From: Gnetum montanum
Taxonomy: Eukaryota > Streptophyta > Gnetopsida > Gnetales > Gnetaceae
NCBI GenBank assembly: GCA_015680685.1
Contig: MNCI01029297.1
Coordinates: 473,727-537,726 of the forward strand
Length of the DNA stretch: 64,000 bases
Reading direction: 5' to 3'
The notes under the pieces were generated by a model that ran no database searches, was not told the DNA's origin, and was given only the letters and a program-made list of their open reading frames with translations. Position 1 is the stretch's first letter. The number at the start of each line of letters is the position of its first letter. The position numbers and the translations under genes were made by a program. Below, in pieces: positions 11,601 to 21,689 of this stretch.

Positions 11601-13853
11601 TAAAATGAACCACTCTAGAATTTCAATGTATAGCTTCACAAACCCTGATGCAAAGGAATCATATCCTTTGTTTAGGTCTTTTGCATTTCCAAAACTACTA
11701 TCACAAAACAAGGTAATCAGCCTAGCACAAGGATGGATCTTTAAGAAGGCCCTAATGGAGGGCATCAAATTTGACTAGGCAGCTACTTTAGCTATTAGGC
11801 TTCGAGAGGAGATCCTTAGACTCTATGTTGACACCTCTAGGATAATCCATATGCACTTTGCATTTTTTGTAAGTTATTTGAAGAGGTTTATGAAGTTTTT
11901 TGTGGTGTATAGGAATGGACAATGGGTTTCCCAAGATCCAAGCCATCTTTCTAGGCCTTGGATAAAGCACATTTGTCCAATAATGTAGCTCCAAAACCCA
12001 CTAGAGGGAATGGATGATACATGATTCATCACCACTAAGAATCTTGATGTTAGGTAGTACAAGTCTCCTGAAAATACTGATGATGATGATCCCCTCTCAT
12101 TTCCTACTAGTGTTTAGGTTGCTAGAAAATGGCATATGAAGGTTGAAGGGATAGCTAGGGAGAAACTCAAGAGGCCTATGGAGGAGGCACCCCCACCATT
12201 AGATCATCTTGCTCCAAAAAAGCTTAAGTTTAAGCTTAAGCCATCACAACAGGCAATTGCATGTATGCTTTATTTAAATTTTTCTAATTCATGTTCTAAA
12301 ATTTTATGGCTACTTTATGATTTCATGTGTTATCCAGTTTTCTATGTGCTATGGTTGTAGATAAGCGTTAGGCTATCATACCCCAAGTTGCTCTGACGGT
12401 AGAACAAAGGTGTGTAGAAGAGGCACTCTTAAAGAAACCTATGGTTGAATGATTTGTTGATGTAGGTACAAATGATTTAGATGCCTTTTTTGGTGAGGTG
12501 GTACTAGGTACCTCTCCCGTCATCAGCTCAAAGGGAAAAGAGGAGGAGAAACCAAGTATGCCTATGCCTTAATATTTTTATTATATCTCATTGGTTATAT
12601 TTGGTTGTCATCCTAACCTTTCGATGATTGTTATGCTTACAGTAGTTCCTGAAACACCAACGCCAGATCCTATCCCTAAGTTTTGTGTGAAACCATGGGT
12701 TGAGACTCTAGAAAAAGTGAAGTTCATGTGTGGAATGGCTAAGGACATCATTGATCGGTTGCATTAGGTTGCACCTAAGATAGGTAAGGATTTTTTTTAT
12801 GTGCCTCAATTTTGGGCTTTGCTTACATTATGGTTATCTTAGGTTGTGTTTTATGGTTGTATTTCATGCTTGTGTCGTACCTTCCATGGAGTGGAAACCC
12901 AATAGAGACATGGAAATAGATTCCTTTCCTAAGATTTTCTTTGATGTGTCTAGTATTCTTGTGAAGTTGTATGAGACTGCTACTAATTTAGTAATATTGT
13001 GTGCAAGAAATTCATGGGAGATAGAGAGGTTCAACAAATCCCTATGGAAGGAAGTTGTGGCCTTAAGGGAAAAGACTAGGTAGGAGGATACAATTAAAGA
13101 TCTTAGAGACCTCAAGGCCTTTGTGGAAGCCCAAGTGGCTAACTTAGGGAAATTATGGACTATAGAGATCATGTGGGCCCACTACTAGCATGTTGTTTGG
13201 GACAAAGTAGTAGTCCTATGGGAGATGGTAGAACAATGTATGTAGATAAACCTCATCTCTCAAAAGGTTGAGGACTGGAAGGATCATTTCTTGTGGATAT
13301 TGGCTTGGGGCAAGACCCAAAAGGTCCACAAGAAACAATATAATGCTAATCGTGGGGCCTACCTAAAGGGGCTCAAGGAGGAGTTGATTAAATGATGCAA
13401 GAGAGAGTTATTCATTCAAGGGATCTAGGTAGAGAGTGCTTATCAACTTTTTGAAAGTACTCTCTAGGTGGAGTAATTCCCTACTCTTGAAATTACCATT
13501 TTTGTAGGTGACACTGCTACAGCTACACATGAGCCTCTGACTTGGACTCCTATAGATAGGACTAGCATTCTTTCTAGCATCAATCTCGGGAATGTTGATT
13601 GGGTCAACATGATGGAGGACTAGATCCTCCATCATTTAGAGGAAGGCTTTCCCATCTACCCCCAGAAGTAATGGAGCCAGAATCTCCACAAGTCTAATAT
13701 ATTTTATATTTTAGTCTTTGTCTTAAGTCATGATTTTGGCTATGGGTTACTAATTGACTATATGTTGTTGCACTTGAGATTTTAGAAGAAATCGGTAGCC
13801 TTAGTGGTGAGATTGGGAATGACCCACCACTTCCTCCTCTAGATGTCACATAG
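8681..13853 (+). pseudogene. aORF copy B: eight-exon antisense gene inside Element B
   Basis: Plus-strand gene, antisense to gag-pol. Exons read by homology with D and E: 1 at 8681-8808 (ATG, MVPKKQGEKS, donor AAG|GTAGG), 2 lost, 3 partial at about 10918-11113, 4 at 11205-12252, 5 at 12361-12555, 6 at 12643-12783, 7 at 12878-13691, 8 at 13786-13853. The last exon ends NDPPLPPLDVT and a stop. Introns 4-7 are about 87-108 bases. Acceptors such as TTACAG and GGTTGTAG are intact. The exon 7 acceptor is GTGTCG (AG lost), and donors 3 and 4 are mutated. Readable protein includes DTLILKFGE, FMAPIPSIP, MLHVINSFNEKVGHF and, in exon 7, a charged probable coiled coil (LWKEVVALREK). Exons carry several stops and frameshifts. 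I do not recognise the domain. Extra antisense ORFs are known from some Tat elements, but an eight-exon one is not familiar to me. Confidence 0.75.
10259..10911 (+). repeat. 52-bp tandem repeat, 12.6 perfect copies
   Basis: The unit, containing GCTAATTTAGATAAACATG and TTGTGTATCAATAGTATC, repeats with an exact 52-base period and no visible difference between copies, in surroundings that have decayed heavily. It lies at the end of aORF intron 1 of Element B, where exon 2 should be. Part of the unit (CTCAAGCTAATTTAGATAAA) is single-copy at the same place in A. The other part resembles exon 3 just downstream (TTGTGTATTAATAGTA at about 10963). Confidence 0.95.
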
Positions 13854-14453
13854 TAGCCTCCTTCAGTTTAGCTTATTGGCTCTTTTTCTTTTTGTTTTCA
13901 TGTTGATGACTATGATTAGCCAAGACTATGTTATTGATGGTGGTAATTCTTTGAAATTTTTGCCACACAATGTGGCCATGGTTATGTATGTTATGGACAT
14001 TTTAATTTTAAATTTAAATTTTTGTTTTATTTTTTGCTATATGCATCTTTAGTAGTAGTAAACATTGAAAATATCTATGTTGATGTTTTTGGTTATAACA
14101 TTTAATGGCTAATCAACAAAAGGAAGTGCCATAATAAACAAGATGTTTGCTAGTTTTAGTTCATTGTGGGCATACGTTATATTGCATGATTTTGGCTATG
14201 TTCCCAGTTTAAGGTCTTTGCAGACCATAGTGCCAGTTTAATGTCTTAGTGGATGTTAATGCCAATTTAATGTTTTAGTGGATTTTGATGCAAAATAGAC
14301 ATATATTTTTGAGGCTTTTTCATTCATTAGAAAGGCTATAGTAAATAGGAAAAAAACCAAACATACTTAGGCTACATGCATAAAAAATAAAAGTAAGGCT
14401 ACTTGGCTATTTGTGCATTTAGTCATAGGGGCATGGGAAGGTTAAGGTGAACA
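13854..14453. other. Spacer between aORF 3' end and protease of Element B, with border repeat
   Basis: AT-rich and without a supported gene. A border repeat in decayed form lies at 14200-14300 (AAGGTCTTTGCAGACCATAG, then TTAATGTCTTAGTGGATG twice). The region 13740-14060 resembles 58720-58990 of E, so it is ancestral spacer. The + ORF at 13843-14052 is low-complexity and not conserved. Confidence 0.5.
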
Positions 14454-14834
14454 TCACTTATGCAAATTATTCCTAATCTTTGCAAGGTTAGGAAGTGAGT
14501 AAGGCCTACTTTGCACAAGCTTGTATTCACCATTCCCTTTGCTTACGATGCTAAAATGGAGTTCATCCCATATTGTATCCCATTGTCTATCATTGTCATT
14601 GTTGGTTGTCTTGGATTATTACTCTTCATGGCTAGGAGCTTCTTCTTCAAGCTCCACTTTGATCCCCTATTCTATGTCCACATTGTTGATAGCCAGGGGA
14701 ACCACAATATCATCATGAATTATGATTTCACCTCCCTCATAAAGAAAGGTGAATTTCTTGATGGATGGGCAAGGACACAACTCATAACTAAGCCAACCAA
14801 GGTTTTATGGTTGAACGAGATTAGAAGCATCTAA
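14454..14834 (-). pseudogene. Protease 3' remnant of Element B
   Basis: The minus strand gives the tail of the gag-protease ORF (IHQEI, LREV, LPFHI, then a PYSLPNLAKIRNNLHK segment before the stop). Compared with E (59165-60650), about 1.2 kb has been deleted at 14815-14820, removing the retropepsin active site: flanking sequence jumps from protease tail straight to the gag C-terminal segment. The plus-strand ORFs drawn over this region are shadows. Confidence 0.75.
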
Positions 14835-15202
14835 GACTAGTTTTTCCCTATCTATCATCCTTTGCAGGTCATCCTTTAGCCTAAGGAAAAAGTCTATATC
14901 ATGACCAGGTGGTTGATGATAATGGTAGAAGTTGTCTAGCTTGAAGTATTTAGGCAACTAGGGATCATCCTCCATTACCTGAGTGGGATCTTTGGCTATT
15001 TTTCATAGTCACTTATGTTTCTTTTGATCTACTTTGGTCATTTGTTTATGTTACATGCATCCTTCTTAATAGTTGGTCTAGCACCTTGGATGGTTTTAAT
15101 AGCAACATAGTGTATTTAGACCCATCCTTCCTTTTGAAGTTAGATCTATTTTTTGTTGATGTAGTGGTCCTATAAGTTGATGGTTGGTTATTGCGGTGAT
15201 TG
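14835..15202 (-). pseudogene. C-terminal gag segment of Element B (right part displaced by A)
   Basis: The minus strand reads YFKLDNFYHYHQ, GHDIDFF and LKDDLQRM, a degenerate nucleic-acid-binding motif that follows the gag core in this family (A: near 19890-19990, D: 48720-48870). The gag reading continues on the far side of Element A at 39268. Confidence 0.78.
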
Positions 15203-15207
15203 GTGGA
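15203..15207. repeat. Left target-site duplication of Element A (GTGGA)
   Basis: GTGGA here and at 39263-39267. The uninterrupted homologous gag in E (around 61020-61040) reads across this point, which confirms the insertion site. Confidence 0.9.
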
Positions 15208-16730
15208 TGAAACACCGCAAAAGTTTGCATGTTGTAACCAATATCCAAAATGTAGCTTTCATTCCATGAAACTTGAGGCTAAATTTCATTGTAAATTGGA
15301 AAATTATAATGCATAATGGATAATTTCACATATTTTATACTTTTGGAGCTGAAAAATGCCTCATAAGTGGTCAAAGCCTCATTCCCCAAGTGAAAAATTC
15401 ACCTAATGTCTATATTTAGACTGGGGGGGGGGGGTTTAAAATGTCTTTTGGAATGCCAATAATGTAATTTGATGGGTTTTAGGGGGGGTAATGCATTTTT
15501 CTACACTAGAAATACCTATAGGAGGTGGATCTCACCAACTCCCTATGTGGAAAGGTGGAGGGTTTGAAAACTTTTCCCCCTTCAACATGGAGACCAAATG
15601 CATGACTTGGAAACCTTTCCCCAGCTTGGAAATTTTTTCCCTTAGCCTAGAAACTTTTTCCCCAATGTGAAAGTTTCCCCTTAGCATTGGAAACTTCCTC
15701 TAGCATAGAAAACTTTCCCCTTTCTTAAAATCTTTTTCCCCAACTTGGAAAGTTCCCCTCCTCGCTCCCTCCCCAGTGTGGAAAATTCAATTCCCTAGCA
15801 TGGAATCCACAAGGAGAAAAATTCATTAAGTTATGCACTTCAATCTTAACTAGCCACTTAAACAAGCATGTTGGAGAGCTCAGCATGGAAGATTCATCTC
15901 TAGTGTGGAAGGGATGCCTTGGTTACTATTTTTAGTAAATGGAATGGCCATGGGAGGATGCACTTACTATGTATAGTAACCCCTCAAATTTGCGCATCCA
16001 TTTCACCTAAATTTGGTAGTCAATTTGTAGCAAAATTACATCAAATTTGTAGCCATTTTGTAGTTCCATTCATGTCCCAAACCCCTATAAAAGCCAAAAT
16101 CCAACATCATTTATAGGTTCAGCATTTTTTGGACAAAGGGAAGCATTTTCAACAAGAAAATTCTCACAAAAGAATATCCATTTTTTCACAATTCTACACA
16201 TGGAGCATTTTCAAACACTCAAGATCTCTTCAAAGTTTCCATACTCACATTCTCTTGAACCCCAACATGGAAGCATTATACCCTTGAGTGACCCAAATTA
16301 CAAATCCAAGGTTGCAATAGTGAAGGAAGGTTGGATAGCATCAAGAGTGGCTTAGCACCTAAATTTTGGAGCACATCACATCAACTTCAATGAGCTTTGA
16401 ATTCTTGCATAAGTAAACCCTTCCTTTTTTTTCTTATCCATGCACCATTTGTACACATTTCTAACATATTCTTTATTCTTTTTTTAATAAATTTTTAAAT
16501 TTTGAGTTTTTTGTTCAAGAAAACTAAAGTTATTATTTGTGCATTATTTAGATCTATTCATATTTTCATGTTTTACATCTCCTAAGTCCCTAGTTGATCT
16601 GCTAGACTAGCTAGGGTGCCTTGAATTCCATTTTTACCATGCAAACCTTGGTGATTTAGGGTTGAGGAACTACTTGCACCAAGGATCCTTAGTTTTCTCA
16701 TTCTAGCAATTGAGGTTTTTAGTCACAATA
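15208..16730 (+). repeat. 5' LTR of Element A
   Basis: 1,523 bases, from TGAAACACC to CACAATA (ancestrally about GCAACA, as in E). U3 holds a G12 run near 15422 and a minisatellite of CTTTCCCCCAGCTTGGAAA-type units at 15560-15790. The core promoter has TATAAAA at 16086. The 3' part ends near a GAGGTTTTTAGTCACAATA segment. The partner is the 3' LTR (30765-30803 plus 37647-39262). Confidence 0.9.
16086..16092 (+). promoter_or_regulatory. TATA box in Element A 5' LTR
   Basis: CCCCTATAAAAGCC, conserved in the 3' LTR (38617-38623) and as TATATAAAT in D (45616). It probably marks the U3/R start about 30 bases downstream, near the conserved CATTTTTTGGACAAAG. Confidence 0.65.
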
Positions 16731-16750
16731 GAAGGATGGCCTTCACCTAA
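16731..16750 (+). other. Damaged primer-binding site of Element A
   Basis: E, D and B keep a TTGGCACTAGAAGGAGGGCC-like block a few bases after the LTR end. A has only GAAGGATGGCC directly abutting the LTR, so the first half of the site is deleted. Confidence 0.65.
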
Positions 16751-16814
16751 ATTTTGTATCTAGATCTATTATTTTCATAGCTATTTGTAAGATTTTCCTT
16801 CATTTTTTGCAGCC

Positions 16815-17790
16815 AAGACCCTTAAAAAATCAACATTGGTCTTTCCCCCCTGTGACCAAAACTATAGCATGGAAGTTGTAGGTGGTTGCATGTTGGCTTT
16901 TTATAGCCCTTGTTGTGAATTTTAAATCCCAAGGCCAATGTTGATATTTCTTTCCTCCCACTATTTTTATTACCAAAATTTTATTTTCTAGCTTCAAAAA
17001 GTGGGTGGTTCAACTCATCCATGAGTTGATTTTCCCCCCATTTTTATAAGTTAAGAGAATTAGTAATTGCCTAGAACCAATTTTAGTGGAAAAATACTAA
17101 CTTTCCACTTTTTTTTTCAACCTTTTCCCCCCATCAATGTTGAGGTATGAAGTGTGAGATTCCCATCATCTCACCCTCCTTCTTTCCCCCCCTCTGCCAT
17201 ACACAATGTGAAAGTAGTTGGAAGGCCCATGTTGGTGAAGTTTGAAATTTATTTTATAACAAGATCTACTTTTATTACAAGTTAAAAGCCATTTTAGCCA
17301 AAACTTCCAAGGAACCCAACACTTCCATTCCCTCCCCCCTACCCCCGACCTATGGTAGAAACCTCAACGTGAAGCCGTAGGTGGTTTGGATGTTGGAATT
17401 TCACAACATCTATTGTGAATTCCTAGAGAAAAGCTAGTGTGGAAGCCTTGATAAACATTTAATTTTTGTTGTCATAATATTTTTTCCTAAACCAACGTTG
17501 GTTTTCATACCAACCAAGTCTAATTTTCCCTCCTTTTTAATGAAAGTTGAAAACCTACCAAGACCATCTTTGGAAACTACCAAGTTTCCATTTTGGTCTT
17601 TAACCTTTTCCTTCTCTCTCTAACATTGGAATAGGAAGGTGTGATATTTCCATTATCTCATCCCCCTTTCTTTCCCCCCTACCATACCTAGCGTAGAGGC
17701 ACTTGGGAAGCCAACTTGAGTGAGGTTTAAAGCCAACATTGTCAAGATTTCATTTCTAGTAAAGGGGTAAACCCCTTTTATCCCCCAATT
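16815..17790 (+). repeat. Leader (5' UTR) with a roughly 490-bp tandem duplication
   Basis: Two diverged units of about 490 bases. Each contains a CCTATGGTAGAAACC or CTATAGCATGGAAGT block, GTAGGTGGTT, TTGTGAATT, a C-rich tract and TCCCATCATCTCACCCTCCT-type sequence. Unit 1 is about 16820-17320 and unit 2 about 17325-17790. The same doubling is present in B (41060-42110), so it predates both insertions. No ORF. Confidence 0.6.
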
Positions 17791-17922
17791 ACTAATTATA
17801 GTAAGTATATCATTTTTGCCATTTTCATTTCCTCTAATATTTTTTGAATTCCATTCATTGGGATTTACTATTATTTGAACATTTATATCCCATTTTGTTT
17901 AGGCAATTCTCAGCATTATAGC

Positions 17923-20100
17923 CATGTCTTTTCAAAAATCCATCAAATTGTCCTTCACCTTCACTAGCAAGTATCATTACCAACAATTCATAAGAGTGTA
18001 TGATCCCAAATATCCTTCAATCATTGAGTGTAGGTGATCTTTAAGAGTCAGAGGGGAGAGTCTTGATTTTTTAGCCATTAATGAAGATCATTATAACTTC
18101 ATTTGTGTCAAAATACAAGTAGGCATGCTAATTCCTCAAATTGAAGCTAAGGCCAAAAGAGAATTTGAGCTCATACACAAGGATGGAAAAGAGTGTATCC
18201 CTTCCCCCTATGATTAAATGCCTCTTAATGATGCCTATTCTAGCATCCTAGCCTAATTGATTGCTACAAAGGAGGAAGATGACCAACCTACCTTTGGGGA
18301 ACAATAGGAAGAAGAGGAAGAATTTAGGGTAGAATCTAAGCTTGAAAACATCCTTGGAGGGATGTTCCAACAAACATCCCCAAATTTCATAGAACCTTCC
18401 CCTAATGCCTTTGTTTTCTCCATGGGCATCATGCCACCATCTTCTATTCCTCCACACCCTACTATGGCAGATCCCAAGTTGGTTGTAGCAACACATCATG
18501 CTTAGTCAATGTCACAAAAAACAAACTATAACATATCAATGTCATTTGCAACATAGCCATGATATACAAAACCATCAATCGTGGATTTTACCACCCTAAA
18601 TCCTTTAACTACTCACATAGGATCCACCATGAGATCCCAAGCAACACAAGGATCACACACCACATTTGTCTCATTTGTGCCACAAGTGCCAACACAAACA
18701 TCTTTTTCTTTATTTGGCCCACAAGCCACAACCATAGCACAACCTTTTCCTTTTTTCATGCAACCCATAACAAGGCCACAAGCCTCAAAACAAATGCCAC
18801 AACCATTTGTATAGACCTTGTAAAATATGGGGCCAGCTCATGGCTTGGATCAAGCCTTCCAAATGATACAAGACCTAACAAAGGAATTGAAGAGGCTTAA
18901 AGCCTCTACCACACAGATCATCAAGATTATGGACTTCTACCAGGATGATCCCATAAGTCCTGTAGTCCCATCCTTGACACTTTCTCCTAGTGTCCCCATT
19001 CCATAATTCAACAAATATAATGGAGAAGTTAATCCTAATGCTCATCTTATCACCTTTTGATCTAAATGTTTATTCTTACAACCATGGCCTCATACCATCA
19101 TAGGATTTTCCCTATGTCATTGACTGGGAAAGCACTAGATTGGCACCATGCATCACATAGAGGATCTATATCCTCTTCAAAAGACTTAGTATCCTAGTTT
19201 GTCAACCACTTCAAGTATAATGTAAGGCTTTACACAATGCATGACCAACTCATGAAGGTCAAGTAGGAATCCTTAGAACCTATACAGAAATTTTTGTAGT
19301 GGTGGAATGGACTGCTAAATGAAATACTAGAGCCCATATCCAAAGCCCACTTGTTAGTCATATTCAAGGAAGTAGTTAATGACTCTGTTAAGTCTAAACT
19401 CTACTACCTTGATCCATGGTCTCTTAGCTAAGCATTTTCACAAACCAAAAACATAGAGGATGCCATAAAGGCTAGTCATGATCTGGCCTATATATCATAT
19501 AAAAACCAACACACTTGAAGATACAAGGAAAATAGAAAACAAAACAACATTACCATAGTAACTATGACCAAGTAATCTAATACCACAAACTAATGGCCAA
19601 AGTTCAATCCACCCAAGGCCCCCACCAATGACCATAGTAACCAACCATCAACTTCTAGGACTAATGCATTGACAACAATTAGACCTAACTTTGAAATGAA
19701 GGATAGGTCTAAATATACTACATTTCCATTAAGACCATCTGAGTTGCTAGACCAATTATTAATAAATGGACATATGCAACATATGCAAATGATGGAAGCT
19801 ACTCAAAAGAAACATGAGTGACTATGTAAAATAGCCAAGGATCTCACTCGAGCAATGAAGGATGTTCCCTAGTTGCCTATATACTTTAAGCTAGACCGCT
19901 TTTTCCATTATCATCAACTACTTGGTCATAATATAGACTTCTACCTTGCATTGAAGAATGACCTACAAAGGATGATAGATATGGGGGGAATTGGTCATAG
20001 ATGCTTCTAACCTAGTTCAACCACAAAACTAATCAATGCAAGTCTAGAAAGACCCATTAAATGCTAACGATAGCCCCTATGTTATCTCAAAATTCAACAT
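17923..20100 (+). pseudogene. Gag of Element A (decayed)
   Basis: Starts ATG with MSFQKSIKLSFTFTSK. The same start context is seen in B (40942) and E (62738). It contains DFLAINEDHYNFICVKIQ and KREFELIHKDGKECIPS, a Gln/Thr-rich middle, then IMDFYQDDPISPVV, FNKYNGEVNPNAHLITF, WPHTI and KLYYLDPWS. This is the Retrotrans_gag capsid region. The C-terminal part has YFKLDRFFHYHQLLGHNIDF and LKNDLQRMID, a zinc-knuckle-like motif with Tyr/His in place of cysteines. Many stops and at least two frameshifts break it. The minus ORF at 18248-18499 and the + ORFs at 18559-18900 are frames of the same gene or shadows. Confidence 0.87.
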
Positions 20101-20430
20101 TGATGACAACTAGAGACCTACCAGAGAACCTTTCATGATCCAAGTATCCCTCTACAATGAAATAGCCTCTTCGGCTTCCCATAGCTCAAGACCTCCCTTC
20201 ATTGTAACAGTACCATCATGAATTCCTCCAAGAAAACCTTTTGTCATCAAGGTCTTCCAACACAACACAACCCAAATAGCTATAGCCCAACCAACTACAT
20301 AATGATCCCTTTTCGTGGCCAATGCTACTACCTCTTCCTTACAACCAACAACTAACAACCAAAAAATTATAGCCAACTAAAGGAAGAAGCATAAGCAAAA
20401 GCCTGACAACAAGTAGACAAAGACATGAAA
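20101..20430 (+). other. Linker between gag and protease, Element A
   Basis: Low-complexity coding-like sequence (Ser/Thr/Asn/Gln-rich) continuing the gag-protease ORF. B, D and E have the same linker. The minus-strand ORF at 20152-20376 is a shadow. Confidence 0.5.
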
Positions 20431-21556
20431 GGAATTGGATCCATCGAAGCCCACTCTCATTTTAGCTATACCTATGACCTCCTCTACATCACCTTCTTCA
20501 ACCAACAAGACACAAGAGGACACTAAAGACCACAACCAAAATAACCAAAAAGAGCCACAACAACCACAGCCTAAAGCTAAAGTTTGCATTTTGAGGCACA
20601 TGGAGGAAGTAAATCACAACTAAGGTAACAAGTACATGGCCAATGACAAAATCTTCCTCACTATGATGGACCAAGTCAAGAAATACCTAAAGTAGAAATA
20701 TATAACCTTAATCTTATACAACTTGATCGTGACTTCCACCACACATTGTGAGGTGTTAGTCAAAATGTTAACCTCCATACCAGTTAGTGAGGACATCCCT
20801 GCTAATGAGGAAACCATCCATGTAGTGATGATTCCTTCCTCACCAAGGGAGGGAAAGTAAGCACCATTAACATTTCATGATGGGAAAATTAAGGTTAATC
20901 CTTAGAATGGCAAGGTGACTACAGCCCCTCTATTCATAACTATATGCATAGGATAAATTAAAATACATCGGGTGCATGTTGATGATGGAGCAACAAACAA
21001 CATCATCCCATGCACCATCATTGAATGCTTGGGCTTAACTGAGTAGGTAGAACCTAAAAAAACCATAGCTCTTAACTCCTTTTATGGATCAAGAGTTGTC
21101 ATCAAGGGGTCTATCACCATGGATTTTGTAGTCAAAGAATAATTCCCTACAACTACAAACTTCTTGGTGGTGGAAGATACATTAGGATTCAACCTGATCC
21201 TAGGAAGACCTTGGTTGGCTCAATTATGAGATGTGTCCTTGTCCATTCACTAAGAATTTCATCTTCTTTACAAGGAAGGTGAAATCATCATTTATGGTGA
21301 CAACATGGCTCCCTTAGCTATCAACAATATGGACATAGAATAGAAGTCTAAAGTTGAGCTTCAAGGAGAAGCACCTAGCCATGAAGAGCAAAAACCCAAG
21401 ACAACCAATAATGACAACAAGAAATAATGTGATGTGTTATGGGATGAACTCCCTTTTCACATTTTAAGTGAATGGGATGGTGAATACAAGCATGTGCAAA
21501 TTAGGCCTTACTCAATCCCTAATTTTGCAAAGATTAGGAAGAATCTACACAAGTGA
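20431..21556 (+). pseudogene. Retroviral-type aspartic protease of Element A (decayed)
   Basis: The linker (LDPSKPTLILAIPMT) runs into KVCILRHMEE, YMANDKIF, a hydrophobic stretch and IPVSEDIPANEET. The retropepsin then has VHVDDGATNNIIPC (catalytic Asp in DDGAT, replacing the usual DSGA) and flap-region residues, and ends in FNLILGRPWLAQL, the conserved LGRxWL motif. A charged tail follows, with EWDGEYKHV and IPNFAKIRKNLHK before TGA at 21556. D and B end in the same way, so the gag-protease ORF closes here and does not run into RT. A few stops are present. Confidence 0.85.
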
Positions 21557-21689
21557 AGTTTACATTAACCTTCCCATGGCTCTATGACTGGATGCCATGA
21601 TAGCCAAATGGCCTTATTTTCCTTTTGCAATTTATTATATCTTTGTTATTATATTCATGTAGCCTAAATTTATTTGGACCCTCACCATT

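Noticed and set aside
15422-15433. G12 run as a regulatory or telomeric feature
   Set aside because: It is a homopolymer in LTR U3 with no repeat unit. It may be slippage or sequencing error.
18248-18499. Minus-strand ORFs of 74-83 codons
   Set aside because: They are shadows of the gag frame on the plus strand, with no conservation in B or E.
21541-21560. Splice donor at the gag-protease stop (AA|GTGA in A, AA|GTAA in D)
   Set aside because: Joining it to the acceptor-like site before pol would put an early stop in frame, so I do not claim this donor.
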